A stretch of DNA of 64,000 nucleotides. It comes from Xylocopa sonorina. Lineage: Eukaryota > Arthropoda > Insecta > Hymenoptera > Apidae. The stretch is from assembly GCF_050948175.1 (NCBI RefSeq), contig NW_027490406.1:186001-250000 (forward strand). The letters run 5' to 3'. The position numbers and the translations under genes are program-made. The notes under the pieces were generated by a model. That model saw only the letters and a program-made list of their open reading frames with translations. It was not told the DNA's origin and did no database searches. Below, piece after piece: positions 1-14,778 of this stretch (position 1 is its first letter; the number at the start of each line of letters is the position of its first letter).

Positions 1-1740
1 CTAGGAAATAGCGTTTGCAGATGTCTACCTATCGTAGCAATAGAGTTCTAATTCTTCTTAAAACGCGATATCGCATCTCATTTCTATGTTTCATGGTAAG
101 ATATAATATGAATTGCGAAGTGTCATGTATACCTCGTCTACACTTCAAATGAATGTAAATGCGACACTTCCTTGCAAGGAAATAGCGTTTGCGAATGTCT
201 ATCTATCGTAGCAATAGTGTTCTAATGCTTCTTAAAACGCGATATCGCATCTCATTTCTATGTTTCATGGTAAGATATAATATGATTTGCGAAGTGTTGT
301 GCATTCCTCGTCTACGATTCAAATGAATGTAAATGCGACACTTCCTTGCAAGGAAATAGCGTTTGCAAACGTCTACCTACCGTAGCAATAGAGTTCTAGT
401 GCCTCTTAAAACGCGATATCGCATCTCATTTCTATATTTCATGGTAAGATATAATATGATTTGCGAAGTGTTATGTATTCCTTGTCTACACTTCAAATGA
501 ATGTAAGTGAGACACTTCCTTGCAAGGAAATAGCGTTTGCAGATGTCTACCTATCCTAGCAATAGAGTTCTAATGCTTCTTAAAAAGCGATATCGCATCT
601 AATTTCTATGTTTCATGGTAAGATATAATATGGTTTGCGAAGTGTCATGTATTCCTCGTCTACACTTCAAATGAATGTAAATGCGACACTTCCTTGCAAG
701 GAAATAGCGTTTGCAGATGTCTATGTATCGTAGCAATTGATTTCTATTGCTTCTTAAAACGTGATATCGCACCTCATTTCTATGTTTCATGGTAAGATAT
801 AATATGATTTGCGAAGTGTCATGTATTCCTCGTCTACACGTCAAATGAATGTAAATGCGACACTTCCATGCAAGGAAATAGCGTTTGCAGATGTCTACGT
901 ATCGTAGCAATAGAGTTCTTATGATTCTTAAAGCGCGATATCGCACCTCATTTCTATGTTTCATGGTAAGATATAATATGAATTGCGAAGTGTTATGTAT
1001 TCCTCGTCTACACTTCAAATGAATATAAATACGACACTTCCTTGCTAGGAAATAGCGTCTGCAGATGTCTACGTATCGTAGCAATAGAGTTCAAATGCTT
1101 CTTAAAACGAGATATTGCATCTCATATCTATGTTTCATGATAAGATATAATATTCATTGCGAAGTGTTATGCATTCCTCGTCTACACTTCAAATGAATGT
1201 GAATGCGACACCTCCTCGCTAGGAAATAGCGCTTGCAGATGTCTACGTATCGTAGCAATAGATTTCTAATGCTTCTTAAAGCGCGATATCGCATCTCATT
1301 TCTATGTTTCGTGGTAAGATATAATATAATTTGCGAAGTGTTATGTATTCCTCGTCTACACTTCAAATGAATGTAAATGCGACACTTCCTTGCTAGGAAA
1401 TAGCGTTTGCAAACGTCTGCCTATCGTAGCAATAGAGTTCTAATGCTTCGTAAAACGCGATATCGCATCTCATTTCTATGTTTCATGGTAAGATATAATA
1501 TGATTTGCGAAGTGTCATGTATTCCTCGTCTACACTTCAAATGTATGTAAATGCGACACTTCCTTGCTAGGCAATAGCGTCTGCAGATGTCTACGTATCG
1601 TAGCAATAGATTTCCAATGCTTCTTAAAACGCGATATCGCATCTCATTTCTATGTTTCATGGTAAGATATAATATGATTTGCGAAGTGTCATGTATTCCT
1701 CGTCTACACTTCAAATGAATGTGAATGCGACACTTCCTCG
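1..1740 (+). repeat. HOR copy of ten monomers
   Basis: Bases 1-366 match 1,741-2,106 (offset 1,740, ten monomers). Bases 885-1,594 then match 2,103-2,812 (offset 1,218, seven monomers). So this copy and the next are the same unit with three monomers (about 367-888) present here and absent there. A GAGATATTGC-type monomer sits at 1,109 here and at 2,327 in the neighbour. Confidence 0.75.
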
Positions 1741-4700
1741 CTAGGAAATAGCGTTTGCAGATGTCTACCTATCGTAGCAATAGAGTTCTAATTCTTCTTA
1801 AAACGCGATATCGCATCTCATTTCTATGTTTCATGGTAAGATATAATATGAATTGCGAAGTGTCATGTATACCTCGTCTACACTTCAAATGAATGTAAAT
1901 GCGACACTTCCTTGCAAGGAAATAGCGTTTGCGAATGTCTATCTATCGTAGCAATAGTGTTCTAATGCTTCTTAAAACGCGATATCGCATCTCATTTCTA
2001 TGTTTCATGGTAAGATATAATATGATTTGCGAAGTGTTGTGCATTCCTCGTCTACGATTCAAATGAATGTAAATGCGACACTTCCTTGCAAGGAAATAGC
2101 GTTTGCAGATGTCTACGTATCGTAGCAATAGAGTTCTTATGATTCTTAAAGCGCGATATCGCACCTCATTTCTATGTTTCATGGTAAGATATAATATGAT
2201 TTGCGAAGTGTTATGTATTCCTCGTCTACACTTCAAATGAATATAAGTACGACACTTCCTTGCTAGGAAATAGCGTCTGCAGATGTCTACGTATCGTAGC
2301 AATAGATTTCAAATGCTTCTTAAGACGAGATATTGCATCTCATATCTATGTTTCATGATAAGATATAATATTCATTGCGAAGTGTTATGCATTCCACGTC
2401 TACACTTCAAATGAATGTGAATGCGACACTTCCTCGCTAGGAAATAGCGCTTGCAGATGTCTACGTATCGTAGCAATAGATTTCTAATGCTTCTTAAAGC
2501 GCGATATCGCATCTCATTTCTATGTTTCGTGGTAAGATATAATATAATTTGCGAAGTGTTATGTATTCCTCGTCTACACTTCAAATGAATGTAAATGCGA
2601 CACTTCCTTGCTAGGAAATAGCGTTTGCAAACGTCTGCCTATCGTAGCAATAGAGTTCTAATGCTTCGTAAAACGCGATATCGCATCTCATTTCTATGTT
2701 TCATGGTAAGATATAATATGATTTGCGAAGTGTCATGTATTCCTCGTCTACACTTCAAATGTATGTAAATGCGACACTTCCTTGCTAGGCAATAGCGTCT
2801 GCAGATGTCTAGGTATCGTAGCAATAGAGTTCTAATGCTTCTTAAAACGCGATATCGCATTCCATTTCTATATGTCATGGTAAGATATAATATGATTTGC
2901 GAAGTGTTATGCATTCCTCGTCTACGATTCAAATGAATGTAAATGCGAAACTTCCTTGCAAGGAAATAGCGTTTGCAGTTGTCTACGTATCGTAGCAATA
3001 GATTTCCAATGCTTCTTAAAACGCGATATCGCATCTCACTTCTATGTTTCATGGTAAGATATAATATGATTTGCGAAGTATCATGTATTTCTCGTCTACA
3101 CTTCAAATGAATGTAAATGGCACACTTCCCTGACAGGAAATAGCGTCTGCAGATGTCCAGGTATCGTAGCAATAGAGTTCTTATGATTCTTAAAACGCGA
3201 TATCGCATCTCATTTCTATGTTTCATGGTAAGATATAAAATGATTTCCGAAGTGTTATGTATTCCTCGTCTACACTTCAAATGAATGTAAATGCGACACT
3301 TCCTTGCAAGGAAATAGCGTTTGCAGATGTCTACGTATCGTAGCAATAGAGTTCTTATGATTTTTAAAACGCGATATCACATCTCATTTCTATGTTTCAT
3401 GGTACGATATAATATCATTTGCGAAGTGTCATGTATTCCTCGTCTACACTTCAAATGAATGTAAATGCGACACTTCCATGCAAGGAAATAGCGTTTGTAG
3501 ATGTCTACGTATCGTAGCAATAGAGTTCTTATGAATATTAAAACGCGATATCGCATCACATTTCTATGTTTCATGGTAAGGTATAATATGATTTGCGAAG
3601 TGTTATGTATTCCTCGTCTACACTTCAAATGAATGTAAATGCGACACTTCCTTGCAAGGAAATAGCGTTTGCAGATGTCTACGTATCGTAGAAATAGAGT
3701 TCTTATGATTTTTAAAACGCGATATCGCATCTCATTTCTATGTTTCATGGTAAGATATAATATGATTTGCGAAGTGTCATGTATTCCTCGTCTACACTTC
3801 AAAAAAATGTAAATGCGACACTTCCTTGCAAGGAAATAGCGTTTGCAGATGTCTATGTATCGTAGCAATAGATTTCTAATGCTTCTTAAAACGCGATTTC
3901 GCATCTCATTTCTATGTTTCATGGTAAGATATAATATGATTTGCGAAGTGTCATGCATTCCTCGTCTTCGAATCAAATGAATGTAAATGCGACACTTCCT
4001 TGCAAGGAAATAGCGTTTGCAGATGTCTACGTATCGTAGCAATAGATTTCCAATGCTTCTTAAAACGCTATATCGCATCTCATTTCTATGTTTCATGGTA
4101 AGATATAATATGATTTGCGAAGTGTCATGTATTCCTCGTCTACACTTCAAATGAATGTAAATGCGACACTACCTTGCTAGGAAATAGCGTCTGCAGATGT
4201 CTAGGTATCGCAGCAATAGAGTTCTAATGCTTCTTAAAACGCGATACCGCATCTCATTTCTATGTTTCATGATAAGATATAATATGATTTGCGAAGTGTT
4301 ATGTATTCCTCGTCTACACTTCAATTGAATGTGAATGCGACACTTCCTCGCTTGGAAATAGCGTTTGCAGTTGTCTACGTATCGTAGCAATAGATTTCCA
4401 ATGCTTCTTAAAACGCGATATCGCATCTCATTTCTATGTTTCATGGTAAGATATAATATGATTTGCGAAGTGTCATGTATTTCTCGTCTACACTTCAAAT
4501 GAATGTAAATGCCACACTTCCCTGATAGGAAATAGCGTCTGCAGATGTCCAGGTATCGTAGCAATAGAGTTCTTATGATTCTTAAAACGCGATATCGCAT
4601 CTCATTTCTATATTTCATGGTAAGATATAATATGATTTGCGAAGTGTTATGTATTCCTCGTCTACACTTCAAATGAATGTAAATGCGACACTTCCATGCA

Positions 4701-7700
4701 AGGAAATAGCGTTTGTAAATGTCTACGTATCGTAGCAATAGAGTTCTTATGAATATTAAAACGCGATATCGCATCACATTTCTATGTTTCATGGTAAGGT
4801 ATAATATGATTTGCGAAGTGTTATGTATTCCTCGTCTACACTTCAAATGAATGTAAATGCGACACTTCCTTGCAAGGAAATAGCGTTTGCAGATGTCTAC
4901 GTTTCGTAGAAATAGAGTTCTTATGATTTTTAAAACGCGATATCGCATCTCATTTCTATGTTTCATGGTAAGATATAATATGATTTGCGAAGTGTCATGT
5001 ATTCCTCGTCTACACTTCAAATAAATGTAAATGCGACACTTCCTTGCAAGGAAATAGCGTTTGCAGATGTCTATGTATCGTAGCAATAGATTTCTAATGC
5101 TTCTTGAAACGCGATTTCGCATCTCATTTCTATGTTTCATGGTAAGATATAATATGATTTGCGAAGTGTCATGCATTCCTCGTCTTCGAATCAAATGAAT
5201 GTAAATGCGACACTTCCTTGCAAGGAAATAGCGTTTGCAGATGTCTACGTATCGTAGCAATAGAGTTCTTATGATTCTTAAAACGCGATATCGCATCTCA
5301 TTTCTATGTTTCCTGGTAAGATATAATATGATTTGCGAAGTGTCATGTATTCCTCGTCTACACTTCAAATGAAAGTAAATGCGACACTACCTTGCTAGGA
5401 AATAGCGTCTGCAGATGTCTAGGTATCGCAGCAATAGAGTTCTAATGCTTCTTAAAACGCGATATCGCATCTCATTTCTATGTTTCATGGTAAGATATAA
5501 TATGATTTGCGAAGTGTCATGTATTCCTCGTCTACACTTCAAATGAATGTAAATGCGACACTTCCTTGCAAGGAAATAGCGTTTGCAGATGTCTACGTAT
5601 CGAAGCAATAGAATTCAAATGCTTCTTAAAACGAGATATTGCATCTCATATCTATGTTTCATGATAAGATATAATATTCATTGCGAAGTGTTATGCATTC
5701 CTCGTCTACGAAACATATGAATGTAAATGCGACACTTCCTTGCAAGGATATAGCGTTTGCAGATGTCTACGTATCGTAGCAATGGAGTTCTTATGATTCT
5801 TAAAACGCGATATCGCATCTCATTTCTATGTTTCATGGTAAGATATAATATGATTTGCGAAGTGTTATGTATTCCTCGTCTACACTTCAAATGAATGTAA
5901 ATGCGACACTTCGTTGCAAGGAAATAGCGTTTGCGAATGTCTATCTATCGTAGCAATAGTGTTCTAATGCTACTTAAAACGCGATATCGCATCTCGTTTC
6001 TATGTTTCATGGTAAGATATAATATGATTTGCGAAGTGTCATGTATTCCTCGTCTACACTTCAAATGAATGTAAATGCGACACTTCCTTGCAGGAAATAG
6101 CGTTTGCAGATGTCTACGTATCGTAGCAATAGAGTTCTTATGATTCTTAAAACGCGATATCGCATCTCATTTCTATGTTTCATGGTAAGATATAATATGA
6201 ATTGCGAAGTGTCATGTATACCTCGTCTACACTTCAAATGAATGTAAATGCGACACTTCCTTGCAAGGAAATAGCGTTTGCGAATGTCTATCTATCGTAG
6301 CAATAGTGTTCTAATACTTCTTAAAACGCGATATCGCATCTCATTTCTATGTTTCATGGTAAGATATAATATGATTTGCGAAGTGTTGTGCATTCCTCGT
6401 CTACGATTCAAATGAATGTAAATGCGACACTTCCTTGTAAGGAAATAGCGTTTGCAGATGTCTACGTATCGTAGCAATAGAGTTCTTATGATTCTTAAAA
6501 CGCGATATCGCATCACATTTCTATGTTTCATGGTAAGATATAATATGATTTGCGAAGTGTCATGTATTCCTCGTCTACACTTCAAATGAATGTAAATGCG
6601 ACACTTCCTTGCAAGGAAATAGCGTTTGCAAACGTCTACCTACCGTAGCAATAGAGTTCTAATGCTTCTTAAAACGCGATATCGCATCTCATTTCTATGA
6701 TTCATGGTAAGATATAATATGATTTGCGAAGTGACATGTATTCCTCGTCTACACTTCAAATGAATGTAAATGCGACACTTCCATGCAAGGAAATAGCGTT
6801 TGTAGATGTCTACGTATCGTAGCAATAGAGTTCTTATGAATATTAAAACGCGATATCGCATCACATTTCTATGTTTCATGGTAAGGTATAATATGATTTG
6901 CGAAGTGTTATGTATTCCTCGTCTACACTTCAAATGAATGTAAATGCGACACTTCCTTGCAAGGAAATAGCGTTTGCAGATGTCTACGTATCGTAGCAAT
7001 AGAGTTCTTATGATTTTTAAAACGCGATATCGCAACTCATTTCTATGTTTCATGGTACGATATAATATGATTTGCGAAGTGTCATGTATTCCCCGTCTAC
7101 ACTTCAAATGAATGTAAATGCGACACTTCCTTGCAAGGAAATAGCGTTTGCAAACGTCTACCTACCGCAGTAATAGAGTTCTAATGCTTCTTAAAACGCG
7201 ATATCGCACCTCATTTCTATATTTCATGGTAAGATATAATATGATTTGCGAAGTGTTATGTATTCCTCGTCTACACTTCAAATGAATGTAAATGAGACAC
7301 TTCCTTGCAAGGAAATAGCGTTTGCAGATGTCTACGTATCGTAGCAATAGAGTTCTTATGATTCTTAAAACGCGATATCGCATCTCATTTCTATGTTTCA
7401 TGGTAAGGTATAATATGATTTGCGATGTGTTATGTATTCCTCGTCTACACTTCAAATGAATGTAAATGCGACACTTCGTTGCAAGGAAATAGCGTTTGCG
7501 AATGTCAATCTATCTTAGCAATAGTGTTCTAATGCTTCTTAAAACGCGATATCGCATCTCGTTTCTATGTTTCATGGTAAGATATAATATGATTTGCGAA
7601 GTGTCATGTATTCCTCGTCTACACTTCAAATGAATGTAAATGCGACACTTCCTTGCAGGAAATAGCGTTTGCAGATGTCTACGTATCGTAGCAATAGAGT

Positions 7701-9470
7701 TCTTATGATTCTTAAAACGCGATATCGCATCTCATTTCTATGTTTCATGGTAAGATATAATATGAATTGCGAAGTGTCATGTATACCTCGTCTACACTTC
7801 AAATGAATGTAAATGCGACACTTCCTTGCAAGGAAATAGCGTTTTCGAATGTCTATCTATCGTAGCAATAGTGTTCTAATGCTTCTTAAAACGCGATATC
7901 GCATCTCATTTCTATGTTTCATGGTAAGATATAATATGATTTGCGAAGTGTTGTGCATTCCTCGTCTACGATTCAAATGAATGTAAATGCGACACTTCCT
8001 TGTAAGGAAATAGCGTTTGCAGATGTCTACGTATCGTAGCAATAGAGTTCTTATGATTCTTAAAACGCGATATCGCATCTCATTACTATGTTTCATGGTA
8101 AGATATAATATGATTTGCGAAGTGTCATGTATTTCTCGTCTACACTTCAAATGAATGTAAATGCCACACTTCCCTGATAGGAAATAGCGTCTGCAGATGT
8201 CCAGGTATCGTAGCAATAGAGTTCCTTTGATTCTTAAAACGCGATATCGCATCTCACTTCTATGTTTCATGGTAAGATATAAAATGATTTCCGAAGTGTT
8301 ATGTATTCCTCGTCTACACTTCAAATGAATGTAAATGCGACACTTCCTTGCAAGGAAATAGCGTTTGCAAACGTCTACCCATCGTAGCAATAGAGTTCTA
8401 ATGCTTCTTAAAACGCGATATCGCATCTCATTTCTATATTTCATGGTAAGATATAACTTGATTTGCGAAGTATCATGTATTCCTCGTCTACACTTCAAAT
8501 GAATGTAAATGCGACACTTCCTTGCAAGGAAATAGCGTTTGCAGATGTCTATGTATCGTAACAATAGATTTCTAATGCTTCTTAAAACGCGATTTCGCAT
8601 CTCATTTCTATGTTTCATGGTAAGATATAATATGATTTGCGAAGTGTTATGCATTCCTCGTCTACGATTCAAATGAATGTAAATGCGACACTTCCTTGCA
8701 AGGAAATAGCGTTTGCAGATGTCTACGTTTCGTAGCAATAGAGTTCTTATGATTCTGAAAACGCGATATCGCATCTCATTTCTATGTTTCATGGTAAGAT
8801 ATAATATGATTTGCGAAGTGTCATGTATTTCTCGTCTACACTTCAAATGAATGTAAATGCCACACTTCCCTGATAGGAAATAGCGTCTGCAGATGTCCAG
8901 GTATTGTAGCAATAGAGTTCTTATGATTCTTAAAACGCGATATCGCATCTCACTTCTATGTTTCATGGTAAGATATAATATGATTTGCGAAGTGTCATGT
9001 ATTTCTCGTCTACACTTCAAATGAATGTAAATGCCACACTTCCCTGATAGGAAATAGCGTCTGCAGATGTCCAGGTATCGTAGCAATAGAGTTCTTATGA
9101 TTCTTAAAACGCGATATCGCATCTCATTTCTATGTTCCATGGTAAGATATAATATGATTTGCGAAGTGTCATGTATTCCTCGTCTACACTTCAAATGAAT
9201 GTAAATGCGACACTACCTTGCTAGGAAATGGCGTTTGCAGATGTCTACGTATCGTAGCAATAGAGTTCTTATGATTTTTAAAACGCGATATCGCATCTCG
9301 TTTCTATGTTTCATGGTACGATATAATATGATTTGCGAAGTGTCATGTATTCCTCGTCTACACTTCAAATGAATGTAAATGCGACACTTCCTTGCAAGGA
9401 AATAGCGTTTGCAAACGTCTACCTACCGCAGCAATAGAGTTCTAATGCTTCTTAAAACGCGATATCGCAT
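1741..9470 (+). repeat. Segmental duplication, copy 1 (offset 9,046)
   Basis: Many landmarks in this block recur 9,046 bp later: CTAGG at 1,741 and 10,787, GAGATATTGC at 2,327 and 11,373, and the 173-bp CCTTGCAGGAAATAGCG monomer at 7,651 and 16,697. The offset changes only in near-multiples of the monomer: +869 and +348, then -174 and -1,043, then -696, ending at 8,350. Monomers at roughly 5.6-6.6 kb and 7.85-8.54 kb are missing from copy 2. Similarity fades near 9,470. Confidence 0.75.
6080..6100 (+). repeat. 173-bp monomer of domain A (CCTTGCAGGAAATAGC)
   Basis: One A is missing in the central palindrome, giving CTTGCAGGAAAT instead of CTTGCAAGGAAAT. The same one-base-short monomer recurs at 7,651 and 16,697, so it is an inherited subtype, not a stray error. 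It shifts the minus-strand frame. Confidence 0.7.
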
Positions 9471-10786
9471 CGCATTTCTATGTTTCATGGTAAGATATAA
9501 TATGATTTGCGAAGTGTCATGTATTCTTCGTCTACACTTCAAATGAATGTAAATGCGACACTTCCTTGCAAGGAAATAGCGTTTGCAGATGTCTACGTAT
9601 CGTAGCAATAGAGTTCTATTGATTCTTAAAACGCGATATCGCATCTCATTTCCATGTTTCATGGTAAGATATAATATGATTTGCGAAGTGTTATGTATTC
9701 TTCGTCTACACTTCAAATCAATGTAAATGCGACACTTCCTTGCAAGGAAATAGCGTTTGCAGATGTCTACGTATCGTAGCAATAGAGTTCTTATGATTCT
9801 TAAAACGCGATATCGCATCTCATTTCCATGTTTCACGGTAAGGTATAATATGATTTGCGAAGTGTTATGTATTCCTCGTCTACACGTCAAATGAATGTAA
9901 ATGCGACACTTCCATGCAAGGAAATAGTGTTTGCAGATGTCTACTTATCGTAGCAATAGAGTTCTTATGATTCTTAAAACGCGATATCGCATCTCATTTC
10001 TATGTTTCATGGTAAGATATAATATGATTTGCGTAGTGTTATGTATTCCTCGTCCACACTTCAAATGAATGTAAATGCGAAACTTCCTTGTAAGGAAATA
10101 GCGTTTGCAGATGTCTACCTATCGTAGCAATAGAGTTCTAATGCTTCTTAAAAAGCGATATCGCATCTAATTTCTATGTTTCATGGTAAGATATAATATT
10201 ATTTGTGAAGTGTCATGTATTCCTCGTCTACACTTCAAATGAATGTAAATGCGACACTTCCTTGCAAGGAAATAGCGTTTGCAGATGTCTACGAATCGTA
10301 GCAATAGAGTTCTTATGATTCTTAATACGCGATATCGCATCTCATTTCTATGTTTCATGGTAAGACATAATATGATTTGCGAAGTGTTATGTATTCCTCG
10401 TCTACACTTCAAATGAATGTAAATGCGACACTTCCTTGCAAGGAAATAGAGTTTGCAAACGTCTACCTATCGTAGCAATGGAGTTCTAATGCTTCTTAAA
10501 ACGCGATATGGCATCTCATTTCTATGTTTCATGTTAAGATATAATATGATTTGCGAAGTGTCATGTATTCCTCGTCTACACTTCAAATGAATGTAAATGC
10601 GACACTTCCTTGCTAGGAAATAGCGTCTGCAGATGTCTACGTATCGTAGCAATAGATTTCCAATGCTTCTTAAAACGCGATATCGCATCTCATTTCTATG
10701 TTTCATGGTAACATATAATATGATTTGCGAAGTGTCATGTATTCCACGTCTACACTTCAAATGAATGTGAATGCGACACTTCCTCG
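9471..10786 (+). repeat. Satellite between the two 9-kb duplicates
   Basis: Ordinary monomers of mixed subtype. The part after about 10,100 resembles the start of the window: the rare AAAAAGCGATATCGCATCTAA variant occurs at about 583 and 10,151 (offset 9,568, 55 monomers minus 2). The segment thus supplies the left flank of copy 2, as 1-1,740 does for copy 1. No gene. Confidence 0.65.
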
Positions 10787-12390
10787 CTAGGAAATAGCGT
10801 TTGCAGATGTCTACCTATCGTAGCAATAGAGTTCTAATTCTTCTTAAAACGCGATATCGCATCTCATTTCTATGTTTCATGGTAAGATATAATATGAATT
10901 GCGAAGTGTCATGTATACCTCGTCTACACTTCAAATGAATGTAAATGCGACACTTCCTTGCAAGGAAATAGCGTTTGCGAATGTCTATCTATCGTAGCAA
11001 TAGTGTTCTAATGCTTCTTAAAACGCGATATCGCATCTCATTTCTACGTTTCATGGTAAGATATAATATGATTTGCGAAGTGTTGTGCATTCCTCGTCTA
11101 CGATTCAAATGAATGTAAATGCGACACTTCCTTGCAAGGAAATAGCGTTTGCAGATATCTACGTATCGTAGCAATAGAGTTCTTATGATTCTTAAAGCGC
11201 GATATCGCACCTCATTTCTATGTTTCATGGTAAGATATAATATGATTTGCGAAGTGTTATGTATTCCTCGTCTACACTTCAAATGAATATAAGTACGACA
11301 CTTCCTTGCTAGGAAATAGCGTCTGCAGATGTCTACGTATCGTAGCAATAGAGTTCAAATGCTTCTTAAGACGAGATATTGCATCTCATATCTATGTTTC
11401 ATGATAAGATATAATATTCATTGCGAAGTGTTATGCATTCCACGTCTACACTTCAAATGAATGTGAATGCGACACTTCCTCGCTAGGAAATAGCGCTTGC
11501 AGATGTCTACGTATCGTAGCAATAGATTTCTAATGCTTCTTAAAGCGCGATATCGCATCTCATTTCTATGTTTCGTGGTAAGATATAATATAATTTGCGA
11601 AGTGTTATGTATTCCTCGTCTACACTTCAAATGAATGTAAATGCGACACTTCCTTGCTAGGAAATAGCGTTTGCAAACGTCTGCCTATCGTAGCAATAGA
11701 GTTCTAATGCTTCGTAAAACGCGATATCGCATCTCATTTCTATGTTTCATGGTAAGATATAATATGATTTGCGAAGTGTCATGTATTCCTCGTCTACACT
11801 TCAAATGTATGTAAATGCGACACTTCCTTGCTAGGCAATAGCGTCTGCAGATGTCTAGGTATCGTAGCAATAGAGTTCTAATGCTTCTTAAAACGCGATA
11901 TCGCATTCCATTTCTATATTTCATGGTAAGATATAATATGATTTGCGAAGTGTTATGCATTCCTCGTCTACGATTCAAATGAATGTAAATGCGAAACTTC
12001 CTTGCAAGGAAATAGCGTTTGCAGTTGTCTACGTATCGTAGCAATAGATTTCCAATGCTTCTTAAAACGCGATATCGCATCTCACTTCTATGTTTCATGG
12101 TAAGATATAATATGATTTGCGAAGTATCATGTATTTCTCGTCTACACTTCAAATGAATGTAAATGGCACACTTCCCTGATAGGAAATAGCGTCTGCAGAT
12201 GTCCAGGTATCGTAGCAATAGAGTTCTTATGATTCTTAAAACGCGATATCGCATCTCATTTCTATGTTTCATGGTAAGATATAAAATGATTTCCGAAGTG
12301 TTATGTATTCCTCGTCTACACTTCAAATGAATGTAAATGCGACACTTCCTTGCAAGGAAATAGCGTTTGCAGATGTCTACGTATCGTAGC

Positions 12391-14130
12391 AATAGAGTTC
12401 TTATGATTTTTAAAACGCGATATCGCATCTCATTTCTATGTTTCATGGTACGATATAATATCATTTGCGAAGTGTCATGTATTCCTCGTCTACACTTCAA
12501 TTGAATGTAAATGCGACACTTCCATGCAAGGAAATAGCGTTTGTAGATGTCTACGTATCGTAGCAATAGAGTTCTTATGAATATTAAAACGCGATATCGC
12601 ATCACATTTCTATGTTTCATGGTAAGGTATAATATGATTTGCGAAGTGTTATGTATTCCTCGTCTACACTTCAAATGAATGTAAATGCGACACTTCCTTG
12701 CAAGGAAATAGCGTTTGCAGATGTCTACGTATCGTAGAAATAGAGTTCTTATGATTTTTAAAACGCGATATCGCATCTCATTTCTATGTTTCATGGTAAG
12801 ATATAATATGATTTGCGAAGTGTCATGTATTCCTCGTCTACACTTCAAAAAAATGTAAATGCGACACTTCCTTGCAAGGAAATAGCGTTTGCAGATGTCT
12901 ATGTATCGTAGCAATAGATTTCTAATGCTTCTTAAAACGCGATTTCGCATCTCATTTCTATGTTTCATGGTAAGATATAATATGATTTGCGAAGTGTCAT
13001 GCATTCCTCGTCTTCGAATCAAATGGATGTAAATGCGACACTTCCTTGCAAGGAAATAGCGTTTGCAGATGTCTACGTATCGTAGCAATGGAGTTCTTAT
13101 GATTCTTAAAACGCGATATCGCATCTCATTTCTATGTTTCAGGGTAAGATATAATATGATTTGCGAAGTGTCATGTATTCCTCGTCTACACTTCAAATGA
13201 ATGTAAATGCGACACTACCTTGCTAGGAAATAGCGTCTGCAGATGTCTAGGTATCGCAGCAATAGAGTTCTAATGTTTTTAAAACGCGATATCGCATCTC
13301 ATTTCTATGTTTCATGGTACGATATAATATCATTTGCGAAGTGTCATGTATTCCTCGTCTACACTTCAATTGAATGTAAATGCGACACTTCCATGCAAGG
13401 AAATAGCGTTTGTAGATGTCTACGTATCGTAGCAATAGAGTTCTTATGAATATTAAAACGCGATATCGCATCACATTTCTATGTTTCATGGTAAGGTATA
13501 ATATGATTTGCGAAGTGTTATGTATTCCTCGTCTACACTTCAAATGAATGTAAATGCGACACTTCCTTGCAAGGAAATAGCGTTTGCAGATGTCTACGTA
13601 TCGTAGAAATAGAGTTCTTATGATTTTTAAAACGCGATATCGCATCTCATTTCTATGTTTCATGGTAAGATATAATATGATTTGCGAAGTGTCATGTATT
13701 CCTCGTCTACACTTCAAAAAAATGTAAATGCGACACTTCCTTGCAAGGAAATAGCGTTTGCAGATGTCTATGTATCGTAGCAATAGATTTCTAATGCTTC
13801 TTAAAACGCGATTTCGCATCTCATTTCTATGTTTCATGGTAAGATATAATATGATTTGCGAAGTGTCATGCATTCCTCGTCTTCGAATCAAATGAATGTA
13901 AATGCGACACTTCCTTGCAAGGAAATAGCGTTTGCAGATGTCTACGTATCGTAGCAATGGAGTTCTTATGATTCTTAAAACGCGATATCGCATCTCATTT
14001 CTATGTTTCAGGGTAAGATATAATATGATTTGCGAAGTGTCATGTATTCCTCGTCTACACTTCAAATGAATGTAAATGCGACACTACCTTGCTAGGAAAT
14101 AGCGTCTGCAGATGTCTAGGTATCGCAGCA
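12391..14130 (+). repeat. Tandem five-monomer duplication (869 bp)
   Basis: Sequence from about 12,412 recurs from 13,281 with an offset of 869 bp. The pair is private to copy 2 of the larger duplication. The joint lies at 13,267-13,285, where GTTCTAATG from one monomer type is fused to TTTTTAAAACG from another with one base lost, so the pair is five monomers minus one base. Confidence 0.8.
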
Positions 14131-14778
14131 ATAGAGTTCTAATGCTTCTTAAAACGCGATATCGCATCTCATTTCTATGTTTCATGGTAAGATATAATAT
14201 GATTTGCGAAGTGTTATGTATTCCTCGTCTACACTTCAAATGAATGTGAATGCGACACTTCCTCGCTTGGAAATAGCGTTTGCAGTTGTCTACGTATCGT
14301 AGCAATAGATTTCCAATGCTTCTTAAAACGCTATATCGCATCTCATTTCTATGTTTCATGGTAAGATATAATATGATTTGCGAAGTGTCATGTATTCCTC
14401 GTCTACACTTCAAATGAATGTAAATGCGACACTACCTTGCTAGGAAATAGCGTCTGCAGATGTCTAGGTATCGCAGCAATAGAGTTCTAATGCTTCTTAA
14501 AACGCGATATCGCATCTCATTTCTATGTTTCATGATAAGATATAATATGATTTGCGAAGTGTTATGTATTCCTCGTCTACACTTCAAATGAATGTGAATG
14601 CGACACTTCCTCGCTTGGAAATAGCGTTTGCAGTTGTCTACGTATCGTAGCAATAGATTTCCAATGCTTCTTAAAACGCGATATCGCATCTCATTTCTAT
14701 GTTTCATGGTAAGATATAATATGATTTGCGAAGTGTCATGTATTTCTCGTCTACACTTCAAATGAATGTAAATGCCAC
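14083..14778 (+). repeat. Tandem two-monomer duplication (348 bp)
   Basis: ACTACCTTGC at 14,083 recurs at 14,431, followed in both by CTAGG and GTCTAGGTATCGCAGC. Copy 1 of the larger duplication has this pair once (4,168), so the gain happened after the 9-kb duplication. Confidence 0.7.
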
